A stretch of 33,249 nt of DNA, from assembly GCA_042091495.1 (NCBI GenBank), contig JBELHJ010000024.1, positions 1 through 33,249 of the forward strand, in the 5' to 3' direction. Every line of letters starts with the position of its first letter. The first letter of the stretch is position 1. This document shows positions 23,459 through 31,396 of the stretch, piece after piece. Position numbers and translations under genes: made by a program. The stretch is from JBELHJ01 sp042091495. GTDB lineage: Bacteria; Bacteroidota; Bacteroidia; Flavobacteriales; Flavobacteriaceae. The notes under the pieces were generated by a model. That model did no database searches. It saw only the letters and a program-made list of their open reading frames with translations, and had not been told where the DNA came from.

Positions 23459-24601
23459 ATGATGAACATTCTTTTGATTGGTGAATACAGTAATTTTCAT
23501 AACTCCTTAAAACAAGGGCTATCAAAATATGGACATCAAGTCATAATCGCTGGAGGAAAAGATGGTTTTAAATCCTTACCTGTAGATATTTCATTAAATC
23601 CAGATATTTTTCAAAAATTTCCACTTAAACCATTAAAACTGTTATTTTACAGAATTTTTAATTTTGATCTTTCTGTATTAGAAGTTGTTATTCGCTTCTT
23701 TTTACATCGTAAAAAATTCAAAAATTTTGACAGTGTTCAACTGATTAATGAGTTTCCTTTCAAAACTACTCCTTTTTTTGATCGATTTATGTTATCTTAT
23801 ATTTTCAAGCATAACAAAAATGTAAGTCTTTCAGCTTGTGGTGATGATCATGTTTACATAAGTTATATTCTGAACTCTAAATTACCTTATCATGTATTAA
23901 CACCATATCTTATTGATAAGTCACTTAAAGAAAATTATCAATACAGTTTAAGGTACTTAAAGTCATCTCATGTTAAATTAAGTAAATACGTGCACTCTAA
24001 AGTTCAGCGAATTATACCTGCAAATATGGATTATTTCATGGCTTATAAAGGAAAACCCAAAGTTGTTCCGATGATCCCTTTCCCTGTTAATGTAGATAAA
24101 TTTAAATATGAAAAACCTGCTTTAGAACAAGTAATTATTTTTTTTCACGGTATTAACACAATTAATTATATCAAAAAAGGAAATGCTTTTTTTGAAAAAG
24201 CTTTAAAAAAAATTAAAGCGAATTACAAAGACCAAATAGAAATTAACCAAATTAAAAGTGTTCCCTATCAAGAATATATTTCTCTTTACAATCACAGTCA
24301 TATATTATTAGACCAGACCTACGCTTATAGTCAAGGTTATAACGCACTGGAAGCTATGGCTACTGGAAAAGTGGTTTTTACTGGTTTAAGTGAAATCTTT
24401 AAAACCCATTATAAACTGGAGAAAGAAATTGGAATTGAAGCTGTTCCTGACGTAGAAATATTATATCGAAAAATGCAAGAGCTTATTGATGAACCAAAAA
24501 AAATCAAAGAAATTTCAAAAAATGCGCGTTGGTTTGTAGAAACCTATCATCACTATGAACGCGTTGCAGAACACTATCTGAAAACTTGGGAACTTTCTTA
24601 A
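23459..24601 (+). CDS. Glycosyltransferase-like protein (GT-B, CgeB/GT4-like)
   Basis: 380 residues. It begins MMNILLIGEYSNFHNSLKQG, a Rossmann start typical of GT-B enzymes, and has a late donor-site-like segment HILLDQTYAYSQGYNALEAM followed by GKVVFTGLSEIF and a C-terminal helix (KEISKNARWFVETYHHYERV). This layout matches the poorly characterised GT4/CgeB-like proteins found in polysaccharide clusters. The EX7E glutamate pair is not obvious, so catalytic class and even activity are uncertain. It is divergent from the GT4 gene (47-base gap between starts), and its stop overlaps that of the convergent fdtA-like gene by four bases. Confidence 0.75.
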   Translation: MMNILLIGEYSNFHNSLKQGLSKYGHQVIIAGGKDGFKSLPVDISLNPDIFQKFPLKPLKLLFYRIFNFDLSVLEVVIRFFLHRKKFKNFDSVQLINEFPFKTTPFFDRFMLSYIFKHNKNVSLSACGDDHVYISYILNSKLPYHVLTPYLIDKSLKENYQYSLRYLKSSHVKLSKYVHSKVQRIIPANMDYFMAYKGKPKVVPMIPFPVNVDKFKYEKPALEQVIIFFHGINTINYIKKGNAFFEKALKKIKANYKDQIEINQIKSVPYQEYISLYNHSHILLDQTYAYSQGYNALEAMATGKVVFTGLSEIFKTHYKLEKEIGIEAVPDVEILYRKMQELIDEPKKIKEISKNARWFVETYHHYERVAEHYLKTWELS

Positions 24602-24987
24602 CTTTTGGAGGTTAAAAAATCTTTATAGGATCTTATATAATCTGCTTCATCAAACTCTCCTGAGGAAAGCACCAAACAAACTGATCCAGATGAAAAGTTT
24701 TGTAATTCTCTCCAAATCCCTGTATTTATTAGTAACCCTTTATCTGGTTTGTTAAGTAATACTGACTTTCTTTCATTTCCGTTATCTAAAACAACCTCAA
24801 AACTTCCACTTAAAGGAATCAATAACTCGGTTTGATCTATGTGAGAATGTCCACCACGATAGGCTGTACTAGGAACATCGTATAAATAATAAACCCGTTT
24901 AATATTGAATGGTATCACATCTTTTTCAACAACGCCAAGGTTGCCTCTAACATCTGTAATTTTTGGTATATCTATTAAAGTAATCAT
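24598..24987 (-). CDS. fdtA: FdtA/QdtA-type dTDP-sugar 3,4-ketoisomerase (WxcM-like cupin)
   Basis: A 129-residue cupin. The family signature VYYLYDVPSTAYRGGHSH (32-49) is present with the catalytic pair His47/His49, followed by LIPLSGSFEVVLDNG (56-70) and a GLLINTGIWRELQNFSSGS strand set. FdtA and QdtA convert dTDP-4-keto-6-deoxyglucose to the 3-keto isomers (galacto or gluco), the entry to dTDP-Fuc3NAc or dTDP-Qui3NAc. I cannot tell which from sequence. It is the last gene of a compact minus-strand operon with the matching aminotransferase. RmlA/RmlB, which would supply the substrate, are not in the window. Confidence 0.88.
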   Translation of the reverse strand: MITLIDIPKITDVRGNLGVVEKDVIPFNIKRVYYLYDVPSTAYRGGHSHIDQTELLIPLSGSFEVVLDNGNERKSVLLNKPDKGLLINTGIWRELQNFSSGSVCLVLSSGEFDEADYIRSYKDFLTSKS

Positions 24988-24990
24988 TTA

Positions 24991-25725
24991 TTATAGTTCA
25001 ACTATTAGTGTTTTCTCTAGTCTGGAACGTTCCCCTTCCCAATCTCTGGATATGTTATTTTTTAAAAGTTTTGCAGGAATACCACCAATTAATATATTCT
25101 TACCATAAGTTGAATAATCATTATTGCACAAACTGTATGAAGCAATAGTACAAAAATCTGGTGTAACCGTATGTTGTTTTATACTTACATCACTTCCTAT
25201 ATAGTTATAATTTCCAAGTTTTATTGGCCCATGAACTGGAAATCTCTCATTGGTTACGGTATCATACATTTGATGATAATTCGTATCAATAACTTTTGAA
25301 TCTGCTCCTATTCTTGTCCAGGTACCAAAACTAATTTTATTTGTACAAATAAGAGTCGATTTTGAACCCAAAGATGCCATATGCCCCATCTCACAATAAG
25401 CACCCTTAGAGATAGATATAAAACAATCTTTTCCAAACTGTACATGACCACTAAAAACCAACTGGCCCTTCAGATTTAACTCAGAAATACCCATACCCTG
25501 TTTTTGTAATTCATAGGGTTGTCCAAAACCAATCATAGCCGTTTTAATTGGGCCATTTATCTTAATAGTGCCTATTAAGGCGCTAAACTTATATCGGCCG
25601 TAAAAAAATACAGGAAACTTAATAGCCTCAACAAAAGGAAAGATTTTAAAATTAAAATAAATCGTTTTATACCAATTTACTTTTTTATAAATTCTTAATT
25701 TTCTTAATATTCCAGTTTGAAGCAT
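24991..25725 (-). CDS. Hexapeptide-repeat (LbH) acyltransferase
   Basis: 244 residues. An N-terminal segment of about 75 residues precedes a left-handed beta-helix (about 80-215) with the characteristic I/V/L-G-x4 periodicity: LVFSGHVQFGKDCFISISKG, CEMGHMASLGSKSTLICTNK, ISFGTWTRIGADSKVID, IKLGNYNYIGSDVSIKQ and the end motif LIGGIPAKLLKNN. Such enzymes are trimers that O- or N-acetylate sugars with acetyl-CoA. Here it may N-acylate the 3-amino sugar made by FdtA/FdtB (the role FdtC plays) or O-acetylate the glycan. It sits three bases before fdtA and five after the flippase gene. Confidence 0.85.
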   Translation of the reverse strand: MLQTGILRKLRIYKKVNWYKTIYFNFKIFPFVEAIKFPVFFYGRYKFSALIGTIKINGPIKTAMIGFGQPYELQKQGMGISELNLKGQLVFSGHVQFGKDCFISISKGAYCEMGHMASLGSKSTLICTNKISFGTWTRIGADSKVIDTNYHQMYDTVTNERFPVHGPIKLGNYNYIGSDVSIKQHTVTPDFCTIASYSLCNNDYSTYGKNILIGGIPAKLLKNNISRDWEGERSRLEKTLIVEL

Positions 25726-25730
25726 AATAA

Positions 25731-27209
25731 TTACTTTTTAAAACCCCTTTTAATTAAAGCTTTAAAATCAACACGTTTTTGTAATTGCATAATTGTAAAT
25801 ACAACCGATACCAAAACCAATAATGATGTTATACAGTACCTTAAAAAAATGCCTTTTATTTGAAGTGCCATATATACACTTGTACAAATAACGCAACTAA
25901 TTAACAATAAGTATAAAGTATATTTTGATAATCTTAATTTATATAAGTGCGCATTAATCCATTTAATGCCTAAAAAATGAATAAAATAATAAATTAATAA
26001 CCCAAGACCCAGTCCATCAAGACCTCCATATTTATAACTACCCACAGATATAAGCAACATTAATATATTAAATACAATAGCGGTTTTGATATATACTTTA
26101 GAATGCCCTTTAGCTATAATTACATAACCTAAAGAAAAAGAAACAGCTTTAAACAATGTACCTAAAATACCAAATGTAACTATTCCAGTTATTACTAAAA
26201 AAGATGGTGTGTATAGTATTTGAATGATGAGTTCTTTAAATAGTAAAAATAGAGTTATGATTGGTGTTATTAAGAGAATTGCGATTTCTGCTTGTTCATT
26301 TACCACTTTTTGAATGGCATTATTATCTTTATTTATTGCAGACAGTCTTGGAAAATAATCTGTTGCCATTGCATTAAAAATCATACCAACATAAGCATTT
26401 ATTATAAGCATACCTGCAGCATAATACCCTACTTGTTCTAATCCTCCTAAATCCCTAATAAATATTTGAATTAACCATAATGTGAGTGTTAAAATTAATG
26501 AAGTAAAACTTAACGTAAACCCTAAAGTAAGCATAGCCTTACTTTTATTTAATAATGTTTTAAAAGGCATTTCAAAATGATGTGCATTAGATGTTTTGGA
26601 AAACAAATAAAACACTAAAAAAGATACTAAGTAAGTAAGAATTATTGCAGGAACAATTCCACTTATCTCAAATAATAAGTACAACGGCACAGAGACCATT
26701 AATCCTAAAAAGCTGGATAATAGATTGGCTTTAGCCAATTGTTTAAGTTGTCTAGTGCCTTGTAAAATAGCCATTCGCCCACTACTTAATTGGCTAAAAA
26801 GAACAGCTAAAGCAAGCCATATGAATCCAAAAGTGTAACTGGAATCTCCAAAAGTTTTTACACTTAAAAATTTTGAGAATATAATTGTCAATAATGCTCC
26901 TAGACCACCAGTAATCCATACTACTCTATTGAGTACATAAATAAACTCATTGCGTTTTGTTTTATCTTCTAAAGTGTCGTATTCAGCAAGTTCTTTGACC
27001 GCACTTTTATCTAAGCCTACTTTTGTAAAATCAAGAATCAATTTAACAGTGGCCGTAAATAAGCCTAAAATTCCAAAACCAGCAGGACCAATAATAATAG
27101 TAACTACCTTGGTTTTAATTACAGATAACAAAATATTAAAGACTTGTACACCTCCAAAAAGTGAGGTTGCTTTTATAATTTGTTGGTATGTATTTTGTTT
27201 AGAACTCAA
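25731..27209 (-). CDS. wzx: O-antigen translocase / flippase (Wzx, MOP superfamily)
   Basis: 492 residues with about 12-14 predicted membrane helices. The start region IKATSLFGGVQVFNILLSVI and the IIGPAGFGILGLFTATVKL stretch match Wzx/WzxE-like lipid-III flippases, which turn undecaprenyl-PP-linked glycan units to the periplasm. The start codon is TTG, two bases after the stop codon of the aminotransferase gene. There is no ATG between this TTG and the upstream in-frame stop, and the first internal ATG lies far inside the membrane region. Translation is probably coupled to the upstream gene. No Wzy polymerase is visible in the window. Confidence 0.88.
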   Translation of the reverse strand: MSSKQNTYQQIIKATSLFGGVQVFNILLSVIKTKVVTIIIGPAGFGILGLFTATVKLILDFTKVGLDKSAVKELAEYDTLEDKTKRNEFIYVLNRVVWITGGLGALLTIIFSKFLSVKTFGDSSYTFGFIWLALAVLFSQLSSGRMAILQGTRQLKQLAKANLLSSFLGLMVSVPLYLLFEISGIVPAIILTYLVSFLVFYLFSKTSNAHHFEMPFKTLLNKSKAMLTLGFTLSFTSLILTLTLWLIQIFIRDLGGLEQVGYYAAGMLIINAYVGMIFNAMATDYFPRLSAINKDNNAIQKVVNEQAEIAILLITPIITLFLLFKELIIQILYTPSFLVITGIVTFGILGTLFKAVSFSLGYVIIAKGHSKVYIKTAIVFNILMLLISVGSYKYGGLDGLGLGLLIYYFIHFLGIKWINAHLYKLRLSKYTLYLLLISCVICTSVYMALQIKGIFLRYCITSLLVLVSVVFTIMQLQKRVDFKALIKRGFKK

Positions 27210-27211
27210 AA

Positions 27212-28312
27212 CTAATAAGCATTAATAGCATCAATAATAGTTTTAAGTTCTGATTCAGATAAACATGGGTGAATAGGTAAACTCACAATATGTTTGTGAA
27301 TGGTTTCGGTTATGGGTAGTTTTAAATTTTTATAGGCTTCCAAAGCTTTTTGATGATGAGGAGGTATTGGGTAATGAATCATATAACCTATGCCTTGTGA
27401 CTCTAGATAAGACGTAAAAGCATTACGATCTGCAACTTGAACTCCAAACACATGAAATACGTGATTCGCAGTTCCATTCCAAAAAGGTAATTTTATTTTA
27501 GTATTTGTAATCCTTGATAAATAAGCTTTAGCAATTCGTTGTCTAGAAGTATTTTCATTATCTAAATGCCCTAGTTTAATTTTTAAAAATGCCGCTTGTA
27601 GTTCATCCAATCGGCTATTTATACCTATATAATCATTAACGTATTTTTTACTACTTCCATAATTACGTAAGGATTTTATGATCGTAAACAGTTCCCCATC
27701 ACCTGTAGTAACAGCTCCAGCATCACCTAAGGCACCTAAGTTCTTACCTGGATAAAAACTAAATGCAGCGGCATGTCCTAAATTTCCAGCTTTTATTCCT
27801 TTTGAATTTGAAGCTCCATGGGCTTGAGCGGCATCTTCGATGACAATTAAATCATTTGCTTTTGCAAACAAATTAATAGTTTCCATATCTGCTAATTGCC
27901 CATACAAGTGCACAGCTAAAATAGCTTTAACTTTGTGATTATAAGCCTGCTCAAGAGCTTTAGGATCAATATTAAATGTTTTGGAGTCTGGTTCTACAAA
28001 AACAGGCTTTAACCCCACATTGACAACTCCAATTATAGAGGCAATGTAAGTATTTGCAGGCACCAAAACACTATCTCCTTTATGTAACCTCCCTAATTGT
28101 ATATAAGCTTTTAAAATTAGACTTATGGCGTCTAATCCGTTAGCTACTCCAACACAATACTTAGTACCACAATAAGAGGCATAAGATTCTTCAAAATCAA
28201 CAACAGCACTACCTAAAATATAGCGACCACTATCAATAAAATCGGAATAAGCTTGAGATAATTCAAGTTCATACTGTTTATTAATTTTATGTAAATCCAA
28301 ATAAGGAATCAT
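27212..28312 (-). CDS. fdtB: DegT/DnrJ/EryC1/StrS sugar aminotransferase, FdtB/QdtB-like
   Basis: A fold-type I PLP aminotransferase of 366 residues. The expected PLP lysine is Lys190 (FSFYPGKNLGALGDAGAV). VIEDAAQAHGA (157-167) holds Asp160, which contacts the pyridine nitrogen, and PYLDLHKINKQYELE opens the family fold. FdtB and QdtB transaminate dTDP-3-keto-6-deoxyhexose to the 3-amino sugar. The presence of an FdtA-type isomerase in the same operon supports a C-3 rather than C-4 aminotransferase (context inference). Its start overlaps the stop of the preceding gene in an ATGA. Confidence 0.9.
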   Translation of the reverse strand: MIPYLDLHKINKQYELELSQAYSDFIDSGRYILGSAVVDFEESYASYCGTKYCVGVANGLDAISLILKAYIQLGRLHKGDSVLVPANTYIASIIGVVNVGLKPVFVEPDSKTFNIDPKALEQAYNHKVKAILAVHLYGQLADMETINLFAKANDLIVIEDAAQAHGASNSKGIKAGNLGHAAAFSFYPGKNLGALGDAGAVTTGDGELFTIIKSLRNYGSSKKYVNDYIGINSRLDELQAAFLKIKLGHLDNENTSRQRIAKAYLSRITNTKIKLPFWNGTANHVFHVFGVQVADRNAFTSYLESQGIGYMIHYPIPPHHQKALEAYKNLKLPITETIHKHIVSLPIHPCLSESELKTIIDAINAY

Positions 28313-29280
28313 TCTAAAATTGACTTTAATTGTATGCTTTTATTTAGGTTGATCTTAACAAAGTCTTGGGTATAAGTGCGCGCTCCGAAGCGTTCTTTCC
28401 AAAACAATAAACCTTCATTAATATTTTTACCTTTATTCGTGGTTGATGCCCCGAAATCAAAAAAATCTTTCTCTTTAAAAACTCGTGAGATTAAATAATG
28501 ATGTAAATAATCTATAGCTACTCTTTCAGATTTAACTGCGCTTCCAGCAATATATTGTACATGAGCTGTTGTTTTTGTTTCAAAGACAGTGCATCCTGAA
28601 ATTAATTGGTCATCATTATACACATTAAATTGTCTGATGTTGAATGGGAATCGTTGCTTTAATTTTTGCATTTCTGTTGTACTATGAACAGGTTTAGCTT
28701 GATGACGTTTTTTTAAATTTGGAATTAATAACTCATTCCAAAAAGACGCAACATCTTCAACTTCTTTAACTTTAAAACTTTGATCTTCTGCCTGCTTAAT
28801 AGCTTGTTTAGTACTTGAATTATATGGTAAAGAGGATTTTAAATCTAATACTGATAATACATCTCGTTTATATAATTCTGCATTTAGTATATGAACCAAA
28901 TATTTCAGTTCGTTAGTGCTTTGTAATGCATAAAAATCTGGGGTAAATTTTAAATCTAAAGTTTTGAACCCATCAATGCTTAATTGATTGAGAAGCGCCT
29001 CAAAAATTAAAATGACTTCATTAAGTTTAAGTGATGGTTTTAGAATGAGACCACCGTAACTAAGTCCTTGATGAGAATGAATGATATCGTCAACTGAATT
29101 AGCAGGAAGCACAGCAACTACATTATTTTTTTTAAGTACCAAGTAGGAGGCATCTTTAAAACGATCACTGTGATACTCCATAAATCCTCTCTGAAATAAA
29201 AACGTACCGTTTTTAGAGTTTCTTATGAAATCATCCCAACTTTTTTTATTGGAATCCTGATATGGAATAACGTTATAAAT
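28309..29280 (-). CDS. FemAB/GNAT-like acyltransferase, non-canonical start
   Basis: The first ATG (29181) gives 290 residues, but the same frame stays open upstream to a TGA at 29302-29304 and encodes a credible family N-terminus: YNVIPYQDSNKKSWDDFIRN followed by SKNGTFLFQRGFMEYHSD. No ATG, GTG or TTG occurs in that stretch. I have set the start at ATT 29280, giving 323 residues; ATG 29181 is the conservative alternative. The fold is GNAT-like of the FemAB/LPG-synthase type (EVEDVASFWNELLIPNLKKR, then YDDQLISGCTVFETKTTAHV and FDFGASTTNKGKNINEGLLF), which moves acyl or aminoacyl groups. Next to fdtB it could acylate the 3-amino sugar. A -7 box ends 26 bases before the ATT. Confidence 0.75.
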   Translation of the reverse strand: MYNVIPYQDSNKKSWDDFIRNSKNGTFLFQRGFMEYHSDRFKDASYLVLKKNNVVAVLPANSVDDIIHSHQGLSYGGLILKPSLKLNEVILIFEALLNQLSIDGFKTLDLKFTPDFYALQSTNELKYLVHILNAELYKRDVLSVLDLKSSLPYNSSTKQAIKQAEDQSFKVKEVEDVASFWNELLIPNLKKRHQAKPVHSTTEMQKLKQRFPFNIRQFNVYNDDQLISGCTVFETKTTAHVQYIAGSAVKSERVAIDYLHHYLISRVFKEKDFFDFGASTTNKGKNINEGLLFWKERFGARTYTQDFVKINLNKSIQLKSILE

Positions 29281-29306
29281 AACTTTTAGCTTAAATATTT
29301 CTCAAA

Positions 29307-29314
29307 CAAATCTA
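29307..29314 (-). promoter_or_regulatory. Promoter -7 box of the aminosugar operon
   Basis: The minus strand reads TAGATTTG, a TAnnTTTG match. A transcript would start near 29302-29300, about 20 bases before the proposed ATT start at 29280 and about 120 before the first ATG. This supports the extended reading of the FemAB-like gene. There is no clear TTG at the ideal spacing. Confidence 0.45.
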
Positions 29315-29360
29315 AAAAAAACCACCTAAGAGAGCACTATAAAGCCTAAAAAATGAATCC

Positions 29361-29391
29361 ATAAAAAAAGCCTATTCTTTTGAATAGGCTT
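29361..29391 (-). terminator. Rho-independent terminator of typA
   Basis: On the minus strand AAGCCTATTC and GAATAGGCTT form a perfect ten-base-pair stem around AAAA (plus bases 29368-29391), followed by seven T. It lies just after the typA stop codon and isolates typA from the sugar operon. Confidence 0.88.
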
Positions 29392-29397
29392 CAGTTG

Positions 29398-31197
29398 TTA
29401 TATTGCTTTACCTCGCTTTCGCTCTACTTCTTTTAGAAGTATCTTTCTTAATCTTAAATGATTTGGTGTAACCTCAACATACTCATCTTTCTGAATATAT
29501 TCTAGAGCTTCTTCTAAAGTAAACTTAATAGCAGGGACAATTTTAGCTTTATCATCAGCTCCAGAAGATCTCACATTAGATAACTTTTTGGTTTTGGTAA
29601 CGTTAACTGTCATATCATCTCCTCTAGAGTTTTCTCCAATAACCTGACCTTCATAAATATCCTCACCTGGATCAATAAAGAACTTACCACGATCCTGTAG
29701 TTTATCTATTGAATATGGAATAGCTTGTCCATTTTCCATAGATACCAATGAGCCGTTTTGACGTTCTGGAATACCACCTTTTAATGGCTGATATTCTTTG
29801 AAACGATGAGCCATAATTGCCTCTCCTGCAGTTGCAGTTAATAGTTGGTTACGTAAACCTATAATCCCTCTAGAGGGAACAATAAACTCACACACCATGC
29901 GGTTACCTTTAGCTTCCATGCTGGTCATTTCACCTTTACGCATGGTTACGAGTTCAATAGCTTTACCAGAAACCTCCTCCGGTAAATCAATAGTCATTTC
30001 TTCAACAGGCTCACACTTAACGCCATCAATTTCTTTAATAATTACCTGTGGTTGACCAATTTGTAATTCATAGCCCTCACGCCTCATAGTTTCAATAAGT
30101 ACAGATAAATGTAATACCCCTCTACCAAATACCATAAACTTATCAGCACTATCTGTTTCTTGTACACGAAGTGCTAAGTTTTTTTCTAACTCTTTGGTTA
30201 AACGTTCTTTAATATGACGTGAAGTCACAAATTTTCCGTCTTTACCAAAGAAAGGTGAGTCGTTAATTGTAAATAACATACTCATTGTTGGCTCATCTAT
30301 AGCAATAGTTTTTAATGCTTCAGGAGTTTCAAAATCAGCAATAGTATCACCAATTTCAAAACCTTCTAATCCAACTAGTGCACAAATATCTCCTGCTGTA
30401 ACTCCCTCTACCTTTCTTCTTCCAACACCTTCAAAAATATGCAGTTCTTTAATTTTAGATTTTACAATGCTACCATCTCTTTTTACTAAAGAAATAGGCA
30501 TTCCTGCTTTTAGAGATCCACGTTGTAAACGCCCAATAGCTATTCTACCCGTAAATGATGAATAATCTAATGAGGTTACTAACATTTGGGTGGTACCGTC
30601 TTCTATTTTAGGAACGGGAATATGTTCTAATACCATATCTAACAATGGTTCTATAGAAGTAGTTTCTTGCTTCCAATCTTCACTCATCCAATTGTTTTTG
30701 GCAGAACCATAAACCGTTGGAAAATCTAGCTGCCACTCTTCAGCTCCTAGTTCAAACATTAGATCAAACACCTTTTCATGAACCTCATCAGGTGTACAAT
30801 TTTCCTTATCAACTTTATTTATAACTACACATGGTTTTAATCCTAAATCTATAGCTTTTTGAAGTACAAAACGGGTTTGAGGCATAGGGCCTTCAAAGGC
30901 ATCAACCAATAACAATACCCCATCTGCCATATTAAGAACTCGTTCAACTTCTCCACCAAAGTCGGCGTGACCAGGAGTGTCAATAATATTTATTTTAGTG
31001 CCTTTATAGTTAACCGATACGTTTTTTGAAGTTATAGTAATCCCTCGCTCACGTTCTAAATCATTGTTATCCAAAATAAGATCTCCAGTATTTTCGTTTT
31101 CACGGAATAACTGACAATGATACATGATTTTATCAACCAATGTAGTTTTACCGTGGTCAACGTGCGCAATAATAGCGATGTTTTTAATTGTACTCAT
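29398..31197 (-). CDS. typA: Translational GTPase TypA/BipA
   Basis: 599 residues, full family length. GTPase motifs: G1 AHVDHGKTT (11-19), G2 ERGITITS (50-57), G3 DTPGHADFGGEVERVL (73-88), G4 NKVD (127-130) and G5 GSAKN. EF-G-like domains II, III and V and the BipA-specific C-terminal domain follow (PEEVSGKAIELVTMRKGEM; VTPNHLRLRKILL). It binds ribosomes as a GTPase that aids 50S assembly and growth under stress or cold. It is monocistronic here: its own -7 box upstream and a strong terminator downstream. Confidence 0.97.
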   Translation of the reverse strand: MSTIKNIAIIAHVDHGKTTLVDKIMYHCQLFRENENTGDLILDNNDLERERGITITSKNVSVNYKGTKINIIDTPGHADFGGEVERVLNMADGVLLLVDAFEGPMPQTRFVLQKAIDLGLKPCVVINKVDKENCTPDEVHEKVFDLMFELGAEEWQLDFPTVYGSAKNNWMSEDWKQETTSIEPLLDMVLEHIPVPKIEDGTTQMLVTSLDYSSFTGRIAIGRLQRGSLKAGMPISLVKRDGSIVKSKIKELHIFEGVGRRKVEGVTAGDICALVGLEGFEIGDTIADFETPEALKTIAIDEPTMSMLFTINDSPFFGKDGKFVTSRHIKERLTKELEKNLALRVQETDSADKFMVFGRGVLHLSVLIETMRREGYELQIGQPQVIIKEIDGVKCEPVEEMTIDLPEEVSGKAIELVTMRKGEMTSMEAKGNRMVCEFIVPSRGIIGLRNQLLTATAGEAIMAHRFKEYQPLKGGIPERQNGSLVSMENGQAIPYSIDKLQDRGKFFIDPGEDIYEGQVIGENSRGDDMTVNVTKTKKLSNVRSSGADDKAKIVPAIKFTLEEALEYIQKDEYVEVTPNHLRLRKILLKEVERKRGKAI

Positions 31198-31218
31198 AAA
31201 GTCGCATTTTTAAGCGCG

Positions 31219-31226
31219 CAAAGGTA
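31219..31226 (-). promoter_or_regulatory. Promoter -7 box of typA
   Basis: The minus strand reads TACCTTTG, a TAnnTTTG match 21 bases before the ATG at 31197. TTG elements are present further upstream but at a spacing near 24 bases. Confidence 0.5.
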
Positions 31227-31368
31227 CATTTAATTTATTGATATTACCCACAACCCAACGACATTTTTAATTAAAAAAATAAAAGCTAACTGATTCATAA
31301 CCAAAACATTGAAACAAATATTCAATTACAGCTATCTAATTTTACAACAGCTTAATGGGGGTTTTAAC

Positions 31369-31376
31369 TATATTTG
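31369..31376 (+). promoter_or_regulatory. Promoter -7 box of kdsA
   Basis: TATATTTG matches TAnnTTTG perfectly, 20 bases before the ATG at 31397 in the 199-base gap between typA and kdsA. A TTTAC at 31341-31345 is a weak candidate for the upstream element. The rest of this gap shows nothing else I can support. Confidence 0.5.
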
Positions 31377-31396
31377 TGGCTTAAACACACATATTT

